The notes beneath the pieces are model-generated. The model ran no database searches. It worked only from the letters and a program-made list of their open reading frames with translations, and was not told where the DNA came from. The translations under genes were made by a program, and so were the position numbers. From positions 1 through 48,408 of the forward strand of contig CAYRXS010000012.1 of assembly GCA_964428225.1 (NCBI GenBank): DNA of 48,408 bases, read 5' to 3'. Position 1 is the first letter of the stretch, and every line of letters starts with the position of its first letter. The DNA comes from JBFMCU01 sp964428225. Its GTDB lineage: Bacteria; Planctomycetota; UBA1135; GCA-002686595. Shown here one piece after another: positions 17,822-27,900 of this stretch.

Positions 17822-18340
17822 GTGGAAGCGGAGCGACCGGAGGACCGACGCGCGCGGGACAGCCGGCGGGTCATGCTGCTCGTCGTCACGACCGTTTTCG
17901 TGCTCGGTGTCTCGTTGCTCGACTTCGGATTGTTCTTCGAGGCCGAGCCCATTCGGTGGTTGCTCGCCGCCGTCTACTTGATGTTCGTCGCCGGCTTGGT
18001 TCGATGGTCGGGGCGTGGCTGGATCCTCGTCCTGGCGGCGTGTGCCTGGACGGTCGTGGTCCTCCCTCGCGTGAGGTGGAATGACGGCAAGTCCTTCTAC
18101 CTGGATGCCCACCGTCTGCGGATCGGCATGACGGTGGAGCAGGTACGCGAGCTCATGGCCCCCCACCTGGAGCTCGGAGGGAACTACGTTCGGTCGGAGG
18201 ACGATTGGTGGGTCCCCACTCTCGAGGAGTATCCCCCGGGCACCCTCGTCTTCTTCCACTCGCCCCGCGGGTGGATCGACCACGGCAAAGTCACCACGCA
18301 CGACGGCGTCGTCACCGCGATCGAGATCGTCAAGGACTAG
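17822..18340 (+). CDS. Membrane protein with BamE/SmpA-like C-terminal domain
   Basis: The 172-residue product from the GTG at 17822 has a polar head, three hydrophobic segments (residues about 19-38, 45-62, 66-82) and a soluble C-terminal region. LRIGMTVEQVRELMAPHLELGG (99-120) is the start motif of the SmpA/BamE-like fold, 'GMT-x-eqV-x-x-l', and the last strands (LVFFHSPRG, VTAIEIVKD) fit the same fold. Start choice is open: the GTG has GGGGAG four bases upstream, while an ATG at 17873 would drop 17 residues and still keep all three helices. Its stop overlaps the opposite-strand DUF5107 gene by 4 bases, so the two are convergent. Function is unknown. Confidence 0.65.
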   Translation: MEAERPEDRRARDSRRVMLLVVTTVFVLGVSLLDFGLFFEAEPIRWLLAAVYLMFVAGLVRWSGRGWILVLAACAWTVVVLPRVRWNDGKSFYLDAHRLRIGMTVEQVRELMAPHLELGGNYVRSEDDWWVPTLEEYPPGTLVFFHSPRGWIDHGKVTTHDGVVTAIEIVKD

Positions 18341-21300
18341 GGCCGCGAATCCCGGCCGTGTTCGGCGGGAGACACGAGGGCTTCTGCGCAAAGAGCGCGG
18401 TGGAGGTCGTGAGCGTCGGAGCCGGGTTGCGCGTCGGCGCCGGTGCGCCAGATGGCGAGGGCCTCCTCGGTGCGGCCTAGCGCCTGGAAGGCGCGGCCCT
18501 TCCAGTAGCATGCCTCGGCCTCCTCGGCGTCGACCTTGCGGCCGACCTCGAGGTTCGCGGGCCAGGTCAGGGCGGCGGTGAAGTCCTCGAGGGCGGGCTC
18601 GAGCTCTCCGGCCTCGAAGCGCAGCTTGCCGCGCTCGAGGTGGGCGCTGGCGAAGAGGTCGTGGGGTCGCGTGCCGCCCTCCCAGCTCGAGAAGCGGGCG
18701 CGGGCGAGGAGCTCGAGCACATCGTCGTAGCGCGCCTCGTCCAGGTAGGACTGGGCCAGCCACAGCAACAAGTCGGCGCGCTGGTGGGGCAATCTCGCCC
18801 AGGGCTCGACGAGCTCTATCGCCTCCGGGCGTTTCCCCTGCTCGGTCAGGACCCGCGCGAGATCGTAGTACAGATGAAAAGGGCCGGGATCCCCCAGGGC
18901 GCGGCGGTACAGCTGCTCGGCCTGCGGCAGGTCTCCCTCTACGCGCCACTCGTAGAGCGCAAGGTTGCGCCAAGCGACGAAGAGGGACGGATCCAGCTCG
19001 ACCGCGCGACGCCAGCACGGTACCGCCTCCTCGACGCGATGCAGGCCGGCCAGCAGGTGACCGAGGAGCACGTGAGCCCGCGCGTCCTCGGGATTCCGGT
19101 CGATGGCGAAGCGCAGCACCGCCTCGGCCTCGGGTCGGGACGGGAAGATCCTCAGGGGCAACCAAGACCCCGTGATCCGGGGTTCGACGTGCCGCACCCA
19201 GGACTCCTCGCCGCTCTCATGAGCGAACCAGATCATGTAGTAGAAGCCGAGAGGCCCGAGACGAGGGCGGTCCGTCTCCAGCATCGCCGTGAAGATGGTG
19301 TAGGCATTGCGGCCCAATCCCAGCTCGGAGAGAGCCAGGGCGGCCTCGAGCACGGCGAACTCCGAATTTCCGAAGGAAGTGCCCATGTCCTTCGTGAATC
19401 TCCTCCGCTCGTCGATACTCGTCCGCGCGAGCAGGGCGCGCGGGAGAGGTGCGGTCGGATCGTCGTGTCGGACGACGCGCCGGATCGCGTCGATCACCTC
19501 GTCCGTGCGGCCGGCCGCGATCATCGCCGCCCAGTAGTGATCGCGAGCCCGCGTGTCCCGGGGATCGAGTTCCACCGCCTTGCGGAAGGCCTCGATCGCG
19601 CGATCGGGTCGGCCGAGCACCATCTCGGCTCGTCCGACCAGGTCGTGGCCGAGCGAGCGTGTCTCGCTCTCGAACGCGGCGCGGTATGCGGTGCGGCGGG
19701 CATCCTCGGGTCTTCCCTGCCGTAGATGCGTTACCCCGAGGTGGTACCAGGCCATCCCGTCGGTCTCGTCGCGCCGGAGCGCACCCTCCAGACGTTCCGC
19801 GGCCTCGGCGTACCGGCCCTCCTCGAGATCGAGCACGGCGAGCGCGTGTAGCGACGGAGCGTGCCCCGGATCCTCCGCGAGCGCGTCGAGGTATCTCGCG
19901 CGGGCCTCGATGGGACGGCTCTGGCGGTCGAGGAGCTGGGCCTCCTGCCAGATCTCCCCCACCGTGGCTCGGCCGTCCTCGCGCGCGGGCGTGACGGTGA
20001 GATCGGGCGGCTCGACGCGGGGAATGTCCAGCGGAGTGGTGAACCGGGCGAGGACCTCGCCGCTCTCCGCCTGGATCCCGATCACGACGGGACCGTCGCC
20101 GACCCCGGAGGACAGAAACGACTGCACGTGCGATGGAGAGAGATCCTGACGTTCCCTGAGGGGGCGAGGACCGCCGCGGCTCGTTCCCCCGACCGAGACG
20201 GTCGCGTTCGGGAAGACCCCCGTGGCGATCATTCGCACGTCGAGCGATCCATCGTCGAACCGATGGGTCTGAACTGCCACGTCCCGCGTCGCGTACTCAA
20301 ACCCGTCGCCCAGCCCGTGCACGGGATACCACCACTCCTGCCAGGAGACCTCCTCGTGGGGGTCGAGCATCCCGTACTCCGCCTGGGTGCGGAGCGGCCC
20401 GCTCTGCACCTCGATGTAGGGCGCGCCCTCCCGACCGCCGTCCGACAGCGACATCTGGCTCACGATGCCGAAGTCGTCCTGGCCCCAGGTCCAGGCCTTC
20501 TTGCCTTGCAGCTCGAAGTGGTTGGCGTAGGCGACGATCCCCTGGTTTCGGTCGACGTCGTAGGCGCCGAAGAAGTCGAACGCGCACTGGTAGGCGAAGA
20601 CCGAGGTCATCTTCGGGTAGTTCTTCAGCCAGGTCAGGTCGCGGCCCTCGTGCTCCGGCCAGGAGAAGAACGTCGTCCCGTCGTGATCCGTGCCCAGGGT
20701 CATCGGGAAGATGAAGCGTGTCCCCGGCCGGCACGGGAAGGCCGTGCAGTTCCAGAAGTAGTAGGGATGCACGCCGTCGGTCGGATTGAAGATGCGGATC
20801 CGCTCGTCGAGGTAGGACCGGCCGGGGTGCAGCGTCAGGCGCACCGTCCACCGCGTGCGGAAGATCTTCTCCGTGTTGCCGATCACGAGCGAGGCCGAGC
20901 CGTCCTCGTTCTCGACGAGCACCGCGTCGACCGGAGAGACGGCGGTGACCGTGTGCCCCTGGGGCCCCGTGTTCCACTCGATGCCTCCGCTGACCCACGC
21001 GCCGCGCATGGCGATGAGCGCGGGCTTGATCTCGTCGTTGAGGTGGAACATCTCCTCGCCCGTGGTCTTGTCGAGCACCGAGTGGATGCGGCCCCCCAGC
21101 GCGGGCAGGCAGGTCACGCGCAGGTACTCGTTCTCGAGGAAGAGCGCCCGGTACGTGACCGGCCGCTTCTCCTTCCCGATGTCGTCCTGCATCGAGTAGG
21201 GGTAGACGATCCGCCCCCCGAGCTCCTGGATCTCGGGGTAGGGGGAGTCGTACCACGGATAGGTGGGCAGCGTGATCTCCCCCTCCCACGCCTGCACCTG

Positions 21301-21381
21301 GGGCGCGGCCGCTGCGAGCGACGCGGACATCAGCAGGGCGAGACAGGTGGAGAGGACGGCTCCGGCTCTCGACGACGACAT
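18337..21381 (-). CDS. Exported DUF5107 domain and TPR-repeat protein
   Basis: The 1014-residue protein begins with a signal peptide (about residues 1-25). Residues about 40-360 match the DUF5107 type, related to galactose-mutarotase-like beta-sandwiches, with LPALGGRIHSVLDKTTG, GGIEWNTGPQGHTV, PYYFWNCTAFP, and WGQDDFGIV. From about residue 470 to the end are TPR units in the pattern A-L-x-L-G-x-x-E-E-A (SLHALAVLDLEEGRYAEAAERL; AWYHLGVTHLRQGRPEDARR), interrupted by a less regular stretch at about 640-760. GGAGG is 8 bases before the ATG. It is divergent from the GH16 gene across about 147 bases. A role in surface glycan binding or processing is likely from the fold; no catalytic residue can be named. 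Confidence 0.8.
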   Translation of the reverse strand: MSSSRAGAVLSTCLALLMSASLAAAAPQVQAWEGEITLPTYPWYDSPYPEIQELGGRIVYPYSMQDDIGKEKRPVTYRALFLENEYLRVTCLPALGGRIHSVLDKTTGEEMFHLNDEIKPALIAMRGAWVSGGIEWNTGPQGHTVTAVSPVDAVLVENEDGSASLVIGNTEKIFRTRWTVRLTLHPGRSYLDERIRIFNPTDGVHPYYFWNCTAFPCRPGTRFIFPMTLGTDHDGTTFFSWPEHEGRDLTWLKNYPKMTSVFAYQCAFDFFGAYDVDRNQGIVAYANHFELQGKKAWTWGQDDFGIVSQMSLSDGGREGAPYIEVQSGPLRTQAEYGMLDPHEEVSWQEWWYPVHGLGDGFEYATRDVAVQTHRFDDGSLDVRMIATGVFPNATVSVGGTSRGGPRPLRERQDLSPSHVQSFLSSGVGDGPVVIGIQAESGEVLARFTTPLDIPRVEPPDLTVTPAREDGRATVGEIWQEAQLLDRQSRPIEARARYLDALAEDPGHAPSLHALAVLDLEEGRYAEAAERLEGALRRDETDGMAWYHLGVTHLRQGRPEDARRTAYRAAFESETRSLGHDLVGRAEMVLGRPDRAIEAFRKAVELDPRDTRARDHYWAAMIAAGRTDEVIDAIRRVVRHDDPTAPLPRALLARTSIDERRRFTKDMGTSFGNSEFAVLEAALALSELGLGRNAYTIFTAMLETDRPRLGPLGFYYMIWFAHESGEESWVRHVEPRITGSWLPLRIFPSRPEAEAVLRFAIDRNPEDARAHVLLGHLLAGLHRVEEAVPCWRRAVELDPSLFVAWRNLALYEWRVEGDLPQAEQLYRRALGDPGPFHLYYDLARVLTEQGKRPEAIELVEPWARLPHQRADLLLWLAQSYLDEARYDDVLELLARARFSSWEGGTRPHDLFASAHLERGKLRFEAGELEPALEDFTAALTWPANLEVGRKVDAEEAEACYWKGRAFQALGRTEEALAIWRTGADAQPGSDAHDLHRALCAEALVSPAEHGRDSRP

Positions 21382-21420
21382 GGCGGGACCTCCGGGCGGA
21401 ACGCGAAACGACGAGGCTCC

Positions 21421-21448
21421 AGCGTAGGCTCCGTACGGATTCAGTCAC
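21421..21448 (-). promoter_or_regulatory. Candidate promoter for the DUF5107-TPR gene
   Basis: On the minus strand GTGACT (21448 to 21443) is followed after 16 bases by TACGCT (21426 to 21421). The leader to the ATG at 21381 would be about 33 bases. Confidence 0.3.
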
Positions 21449-21496
21449 GGCCTTTCCGGGATCGCGCCGGGCCCCGACTTCGACGGCGGCCCGCGC

Positions 21497-21502
21497 TATG
21501 AT
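21497..21502 (+). promoter_or_regulatory. Candidate -10 hexamer (TATGAT) before the GH16 gene
   Basis: TATGAT matches five of six consensus bases and lies 26 bases before the GTG at 21529. No clear -35 is seen. Confidence 0.35.
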
Positions 21503-21528
21503 GAGCGCCGGAACCCGGAGGAGAAGCA

Positions 21529-22386
21529 GTGAGGAACCTCATCGTCCTGGCGGCGCTCGTCGCCTTCGCGCCCACGACGCACGCCACGGACTGGGAGCTC
21601 GTCTGGTCGGACGAGTTCGAGAAGGAAGGGGCGCCGGACGAGAAGCGGTGGACCTACGAGAAGGGATTCGTCCGGAACCGCGAGGCGCAGTACTACACGC
21701 GCGGCCGCGCGGAGAACGCCCGGGTCGAGAAGGGGATGCTCGTGATCGAGGCGCGGAAGGAGCGGATCGCCAACCCGGGCCACGATCCGGAGGCGCCCGA
21801 GAAGCAGTGGCAGCGGACGCGCTCGCACGCCGAGTACACCTCGGCCAGCGTGACGACCAAGGGCAAGGCGGCGTGGACGTACGGCCGGATCGAGGTGCGC
21901 GCGAAGCTCCCCACGGGGCGCGGAACCTGGCCCGCGATCTGGACGCTGGGCACGAACATCGGGAAGGTCGGATGGCCGACCTGCGGCGAGATCGACATCA
22001 TGGAGAACGTCGGCTTCGCTCCCGATCGGATCCACGGCAACGTCCACACGAAGAAGTACAACCACGTGAAGCGCACGGCGAAGGGCACGTCGATCGAGAT
22101 CAAGAAGCCCCACGCCTCCTTCCACGTCTACGCGATCGAGTGGGACGCGGAGAAGATCGACTTCTTCGTGGACGAGAAGAAGTACTTCACCTACCGCAAC
22201 GAGGGCACGGGCCCCGACGCCTGGCCCTTCGACGCCGACCAGTACCTGATCCTCAACGTCGCCATCGGCGGGGGCTGGGGCGGCCAGAAGGGAATCGACG
22301 ACGCGATCTTCCCCCAGCCGATGCTGGTCGACTACGTTCGCGTGTACCGGGAGAAGGAGGGCGCGGCGGAGGACGATGAGCGCTAG
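21529..22386 (+). CDS. Exported GH16 beta-glucanase (laminarinase-type)
   Basis: The 285-residue protein has a signal peptide (cleavage near residue 19) followed by one complete GH16 jelly-roll. The catalytic motif EIDIME is at 154-159: Glu154 as nucleophile, Asp156 as helper, Glu159 as acid/base. The Met between them makes the beta-bulge form found in laminarinases and kappa-carrageenase relatives rather than lichenases. GRIEVRAKLPTGRGTWPAIWTL (119-140) and IHGNVHT (168-174) are conserved glucan-cleft strands. Length is normal for a single-domain enzyme. The GTG start has GGAGGAG 6 bases upstream and a TATGAT hexamer before it. Beta-1,3-glucan is the likely substrate, but other galactans are possible. 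Its 3' end overlaps the acetyltransferase gene. Confidence 0.9.
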   Translation: MRNLIVLAALVAFAPTTHATDWELVWSDEFEKEGAPDEKRWTYEKGFVRNREAQYYTRGRAENARVEKGMLVIEARKERIANPGHDPEAPEKQWQRTRSHAEYTSASVTTKGKAAWTYGRIEVRAKLPTGRGTWPAIWTLGTNIGKVGWPTCGEIDIMENVGFAPDRIHGNVHTKKYNHVKRTAKGTSIEIKKPHASFHVYAIEWDAEKIDFFVDEKKYFTYRNEGTGPDAWPFDADQYLILNVAIGGGWGGQKGIDDAIFPQPMLVDYVRVYREKEGAAEDDER

Positions 22387-22888
22387 CCCGTCTCCCATCG
22401 AGCTCCGGGCCATGACCCCCGACGACTGGCCCGCGGTCCGCGCCGCCCACGAGGAGGGAATCGCCACCGGGGACGCGACCTTCGAGCGTGAGGCTCCCTC
22501 CCGGGACGAATGGGACGAGGCCCACCTCGAGGCGTGCCGGATCGTGGCGGTGGCCGGCGGCGCCGTCGTCGGCTGGGCCGCCCTGAGCCCCGTCTCGGAC
22601 CGCTGCGTCTACGCCGGCGTGGCTGAGGCCAGCGTCTACGTCTCCACGGAGGCGCGCGGCCGCGGGATCGGCACGCTCCTGCTGCGCGAGCTCTGCGCCC
22701 AATCCGAGCAACACGGCCTCTGGACCCTCCAGGCCGGCATCTTCCCCGAGAACCGGATCAGCCTCTCCCTCGTCGAGCGCTGCGGCTTCCGCGTCGTGGG
22801 CCGCCGCGAGCGGCTCGGCCGCATGCACGGCCGCTGGCGAGACGTCCTCCTGCTCGAGCGACGCAGCCCGACGGTCGGAATCGACTAG
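22376..22888 (+). CDS. GNAT acetyltransferase, phosphinothricin-acetyltransferase-like
   Basis: The 170-residue protein has the GNAT fold throughout. The acetyl-CoA pyrophosphate loop is RGRGIGT at 94-100, preceded by YAGVAEASVYVS (79-90), which is diagnostic for the Pat/Bar/MnaT branch. GIATGDATFE (28-37) and FPENRISLSLVERCGFR complete the usual pattern. Relatives acetylate phosphinothricin, methionine sulfone or sulfoximine, so detoxification of amino-acid analogues is likely, though unproven. The ATG sits in the last codons of the GH16 gene, overlapping it by 11 bases in another frame, with GGAGGAC upstream. Cotranscription follows, but a shared function with a glucanase is not obvious. 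Confidence 0.88.
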   Translation: MSASPSPIELRAMTPDDWPAVRAAHEEGIATGDATFEREAPSRDEWDEAHLEACRIVAVAGGAVVGWAALSPVSDRCVYAGVAEASVYVSTEARGRGIGTLLLRELCAQSEQHGLWTLQAGIFPENRISLSLVERCGFRVVGRRERLGRMHGRWRDVLLLERRSPTVGID

Positions 22889-22935
22889 GACTCGCCTCCC
22901 GGTGATCGACCGGTTACCGGCGGTCGCGGCTCTGC

Positions 22936-22941
22936 TACCTT
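22936..22941 (+). promoter_or_regulatory. Candidate -10 hexamer (TACCTT) before the 22977 gene
   Basis: GC-TACCTT lies 35 bases before the ATG at 22977 and resembles the other GC-TAnnnT hexamers of the window. No -35 is seen. Confidence 0.22.
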
Positions 22942-22976
22942 GACCGGCTCCGGAGCCATCGCGGAGGAAGTCACCA

Positions 22977-24980
22977 ATGTCGTATCTGCTCGTGCCGGGA
23001 AGACTCCCCGGAGTGCTCGTGCTGCTCGGAATCCTGCTTCTCCCCGCGGGGATCGTCCAGGACGAGGAGCCACCCGAATGGTGGCGGACGCAGCGAGACC
23101 TGACGACCCTCCTGATCGAAGGGGAGGCCAGGATCGACGCGCTCGTCGGGGAGGCGACGGGCTCGAGTCCCGAAGGCGCGCGCGAGGCCATGTTCCGCGT
23201 CGCCGTCTTCCTGCGCGCCGGCATGGACGCGGAGGCGATCGCCGCCCTGCACGACCTGCAGCGCGTTTGGTCGAAACCGAGCTCCCACGAGATCTATCAG
23301 ATCTACCACCACACGACCCGGAAGATCTCGGCGTGGTCCGTCGCCCGGGAGCTCGTCGAGGTGTTCGCGTCCCACATGACGGGGAACGGGGCGCTGGACC
23401 TGCCGGAGCACCTCCTCGAATCGGGCTGGAACTTCCGGCGCGTGGACGAGTGGCTGCTCGACAAGCCGGAGGGCGTCGACGGATTCTGGTTCAAGGCGCG
23501 CCTTTTGTTCCATGCGAACCACGACCGCGCCGATCCTCTCCTCGACGAGCTCGAGAAGGGCGTGCGCGAGAATCCGAGCGACGTCGCCGGGGCCCTGGCC
23601 TACCTCGATGCCCTGGGTTTGACGCGCCAGAAGTCACGCAAGGAGCGCGCGCTCGCCTGGATGGCCGAGGCGATCGTGACCAACCTGGCGACGGAGGCCC
23701 GTGAGCTCGCCCGCCGCTTCGAATCGCCGGGGCGCTGGTCGACCGCGGCCGCGTTCCACCGTCGCAACCTCGAGGCCTCGCTGACCGACGAGGAGGTCCG
23801 GAGGCTGCAGACGGAGTGCGCGGCGTTCTTTCCCGAACCGCAGGTCAGGGCCGGGTTCGCGGTCGAGACGCGGGAGCGGCTCGCCAAGTGCCTGCTCGAG
23901 CTGGGACAGCCGGACGAGGCCCAGAAGTGGATGGTGGAGGCCGCGGACCTCCGCGAGGAGCACGGGCTCGGCCAGACGCCTCTGTTCCAGGGTCAGGTGC
24001 AGGCCGCCAGCGGGGCCCGGGTGATCGAGGGTCGCATCCGGGCGGAGGAGAAGACCTCCGAGAGCGATCCCCGCTACTGGTATCGACGAGCGGACTACTA
24101 CCGGGGCCGCGACGAGGCCGACCTGGAGGAGAAGGCGCTGGTCAAGGCCCTCGAGCTGACCCCGCTCCCGCCCGCGGAGTATCGCGGGGGCGGTCAGCGT
24201 GGATGGTGGCGGAAGAAGGCGGTGGGAGAATACGCCAGATTCCTGCGCCGGCACGACCGGGTCGACGAGGCCCTCACGCTGCTCCGCGAGGAGCTCCGGC
24301 AGGCGGCCATGAGCCCGGAATCGGCGGAATCCGCGGCCGGCATGCTGGCCTTCGACCTCGACAAGCACATCACGGTCGGAGATCCGGTGCTCTGGGACTG
24401 GCTCGCGCACCAGCCGGAGTGGGACCACCCGGAGGAGCGCCTTCTCTGGCGGATGCTGGAGAAGGCGAGCGCGGGAGAGCTCGACGAGTACTTCGGCCGC
24501 GCCGAGGCGCTCGCGCGCGAGGCCGATCCGACGCGCGCGCACTCGCTCGGCTGGATCATGAACCGCATGGACCACCCCGCACGCTCCGTCCCCCTACTCG
24601 AGTACGCGGCGCGGAGCGCGAAGGACGAGAGGACGAAACATCGGTTCACCTTCTCGCTGTTCGATTCCTACCTGGACACCGGCGACTGGCAGGGCGCGGA
24701 GCGCGTCCTCCCGGCGGTGGTCCGCCGCTTGACCCCGGACGAGCTGCCGCGGTGGTACGTCCGGCTTCCGCTGCTCGCGGCGCGGGCCGGCGCGAGGGAC
24801 GACGCCCTCCGCCTCTGGCGCGGCCTGGCGAGCGTGCATCCCACCCACCTGGACGGGCTGGCCGACCTCGCCGCGGCCGGCCTGCGGGACGAGCTGTTCG
24901 CGTTCTACCGCGAGATGGCCGCCGAGATGCCCACGTCCGAGGTCCCGGCGCGCGCCCTGGGGATCCTGAGCACGGAGTAG
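22977..24980 (+). CDS. Exported helical-repeat protein, function unknown
   Basis: The 667-residue protein starts with a hydrophobic signal (residues about 10-27) and a short acidic linker (DEEPPEWW). The rest is almost entirely helical, with TPR-like units such as RLAKCLLELGQPDEAQKWMVEAADL and LFDSYLDTGDWQGAERVLPAVV. No catalytic motif was found. Such proteins in PVC-type genomes usually act as periplasmic scaffolds. GGAGGAAG lies 7 bases before the ATG, fixing the start. Its stop codon is the upstream arm of a hairpin shared with the convergent gene at 24986. Confidence 0.65.
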   Translation: MSYLLVPGRLPGVLVLLGILLLPAGIVQDEEPPEWWRTQRDLTTLLIEGEARIDALVGEATGSSPEGAREAMFRVAVFLRAGMDAEAIAALHDLQRVWSKPSSHEIYQIYHHTTRKISAWSVARELVEVFASHMTGNGALDLPEHLLESGWNFRRVDEWLLDKPEGVDGFWFKARLLFHANHDRADPLLDELEKGVRENPSDVAGALAYLDALGLTRQKSRKERALAWMAEAIVTNLATEARELARRFESPGRWSTAAAFHRRNLEASLTDEEVRRLQTECAAFFPEPQVRAGFAVETRERLAKCLLELGQPDEAQKWMVEAADLREEHGLGQTPLFQGQVQAASGARVIEGRIRAEEKTSESDPRYWYRRADYYRGRDEADLEEKALVKALELTPLPPAEYRGGGQRGWWRKKAVGEYARFLRRHDRVDEALTLLREELRQAAMSPESAESAAGMLAFDLDKHITVGDPVLWDWLAHQPEWDHPEERLLWRMLEKASAGELDEYFGRAEALAREADPTRAHSLGWIMNRMDHPARSVPLLEYAARSAKDERTKHRFTFSLFDSYLDTGDWQGAERVLPAVVRRLTPDELPRWYVRLPLLAARAGARDDALRLWRGLASVHPTHLDGLADLAAAGLRDELFAFYREMAAEMPTSEVPARALGILSTE

Positions 24981-24992
24981 GCGGGCTACTCC
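24974..24992. terminator. Bidirectional hairpin formed by two convergent stop codons
   Basis: GGAGTAG (24974-24980) and CTACTCC (24986-24992) are perfect complements around the loop GCGGG. The arms contain the TAG stop of the plus-strand gene and the TAG stop of the minus-strand gene, which end 5 bases apart. It is short and has no T tract, but its position suits a shared terminator. Confidence 0.5.
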
Positions 24993-27900
24993 CCGAACTC
25001 GCAGATCGACTCGACGTAGGCCGCGGAGCCGTCGCGCAGCCAGCCGTCGAGCTGGGCCTGGTCTTTCAACTGCTGGCCGCGGAGGCGGGGGACGACGACG
25101 AAGCGACAGTCGACCTCGGGCAGCGACGTCATGTCGCTCCACAACTTCTCGTACTGCGAGATCGGGAAGACGTCCTCCTGGCCGTGCCCCCAGCGCTTCT
25201 TGACGTCCTTGAGCGTCACGTAGGTGGGCAGCCGCGCGCCGAGAGCGCGGGCGGCGGCGGCGACCTTCCTCGAGTCGCGCAGATCCGCGCGCGTGAGGCG
25301 GAAGACCTCGAGCAGCCGGTCGACGTCGATCCACGTCGTCATCGAGTTGTAGTAGGACAGCTCGAACTCGATCTCCTCGCGGGGCAGCGCGAGCCCCTCG
25401 ACGAGGCGCGTGTTCCCGTTCACCCGCGCGAGCCCGCCCCCCAGGTCCTCGATCCGCCGCGTGATCACCTCGAAGGTGAGCGCGGCGCCGGAATCGGCGT
25501 GCAGCGCGAGCAACGCGGGATCGGCGTCCGCCCCCACCGTGTCGACGTTGTGGAGCATCAGCGTGCGCAGCGCCGGCCGCTCGTCGAGCAGATCCGCCAG
25601 CACCCCGTTGCGCAGCAGGTTCGGCACCTCGTACCAGTGCCCCACGGGATGCAGGCACTGCAAGGGCAGGTTGTCCGTGTAGTCCGAGCCCTCTCCCGAC
25701 GACTCCGCCCACGCGATCAGCGCGGCGTGCAGGCTCTCGAGCACCTTCTGCGCCTGCTCGTCGAGGAGCTGCTGGGGCATCTCCTCCCACGCGAAACGCA
25801 GGTCCCGCACCATCGGGATCATCCGCAGCCCCACCGCGCGCCCCGGCGACAGGCGTAGCGGCCCGGGATAGCCGAAGTCGTCGACCGCGCGCAGCCACTG
25901 CGCGATCGGCTCGTGGGTCAGGTAGCTCGTGGTGACCACGTGGGGCAGAGGCGTGCCGCACTGCGCGCCGATGCGCCGGCTCTTCGCGAGGTGCACCTCG
26001 AGGAAGCCGCGGTGCCGACCGCGCAGCCGGCAGAAGGGGTGGAGCGCCTTCACCACGCCCGCGCCCTGCGTCCACCGGCTGCCCGTGCCCGCGGCCAGGG
26101 TCACGACGGCGACCTGTCCGTCGGCGAGGAGCTCGAGGCCCCGCTCGCGGAGCCCTTCGTCGAGCCCGTGCGTCGCGTCGGTGACGTCGTCCTCCGCCAC
26201 GTCCTCGATGTGGGTCGTGATCGGCAGCCGGTTCTGGGCCAGACCGAGCCGCCCGCCGCGGAGGTCCGCGCGGATCGACTCCTGCTGGTCGGGATCGAAG
26301 CCGTGCTGGTCGAGCAAGCTGGCCAGCGAGCGGCGATCCTCGGTCTCCGCGGCGGTCCGGGGCACGAGGTTGTCGAAGACGACCTCGACCATCTCGCCGT
26401 AGGAGGAGCGATCGCGGCTCGCCCCGCCGAAGGCCTCGAGCTCGTTGCGCCGCGCCGGGGAGAGGGCCTTCGTGTCCCGGCGCACCCAGACGGGCACCAT
26501 CATCGCGTAGTAGCCCGGTGGCAACAGCGCGTCGCGCCCCCGCGTGAGATGGGCGACCGTACCGTTCTCGTTGATCGCGAAGTCGTACACGACGGGATCG
26601 ATGGCGAAGGGGAGCGCGTGCTGGAGCTCGGTCTTCGTCTCGCTCATGATTCGCCCGAGCGTGTCCTGGGCCGCCTCGCGGATCTCCGGCGCGAAGATGA
26701 AGCCCATGCCGCCCCCGGACATCCCGCCGAGCATCCAGAAGCCCCAGAAGCTCTCTCCGAACTCGGCGCGCACCTCGTCGATCAGGGTCTCGGTGTAGAG
26801 GTTGCTCGCCCAGGGGATGATGGCCTGGATGGGCTCGCGGAAGTTGTGCGTCGTCTGCTCGCCGATGGATCGGACGTCCTCCGCGCGCAAGGCCTCGAGG
26901 ATGCGGTCGAGCACGCGCATCGCTTGCCTCCGGCCTTGCCACTCGGCCTCGCCGCGCAGGAGGTACTTCTCGGTGACCATCTCCAGGATCGGACCGACGT
27001 CCTGGGCCATACCGCCGTGCACGAGGACGAGGCTGTCCTGCAGCCGGCGTCGCGCCTCGGGCGAGGCGTCGCGCTCGGTGAACAGGTGGTGGGACGGGAG
27101 CAGGCGCCCGCGGCTGATCCCGTGCTCGACGTCTCCGGGAAGGGCCAGCTCGCCCTGGATCAGCTTCATCCCTGGCCACAGGCCTCCGGAGTCCTGCCAC
27201 CCCCCGCCGGAGCCGGCGAGCCACTCGCCGAGGATCGCGCGGGCGGCGACGAGGCGGCGCTCCTTCTCCTGGAGGGTGCCGTCCAGGGCAGCCGTCTGTC
27301 CCGTGGCCCGCATGCACACCGCGATCAGGCAGGCGAGCAGGTTCGTGGAGACGGCGAGGCGCGAGCCCTTGGGGATGTCGTTCACGTGGCTGACGAGCTC
27401 GATGCCGTGGCCCGGCCCCACCATGCGCGCGAGCAGGTCGGCGAGGCTCTGCTCGGATCCCTCCATGCCCGGAGGGACGATGCCCGCCGCGATGACCGCG
27501 GCCTTGAGCAGCCCGAGGTAGTCCTTGGCGAAGTCGAAGACCTCGGCGAGGCTCGTGACGTCGGCGTGGTCGCCCAGGTCGATGCTCGCGAGGCGCAGGA
27601 CGGGCTCGTCGATCACCCGGAAGTAGGCGTTGACCGGCGGCCGTGGCGCCGCGTCTCGCCCGCGCACCGCGAGGTCGATCGAGACGTTGAGCACGCGCGC
27701 GCCCTCCGGGAAGTCCATCCCCAGGAAGAAGATGTCGCTCCACGCGCTGTGCGACAGGTCCATGCGAACCGGCGTGTGCTCGCTCAGCACGGGGAACGCG
27801 CCCGACTCGGCGTGCGGCGCGCGGAGCTCGGGCCGCACGCGCAGGGGCTGGTCGGCGGGATGGCCGATGCGGAACATCCACTGGTTGCCGGCCACGGACC

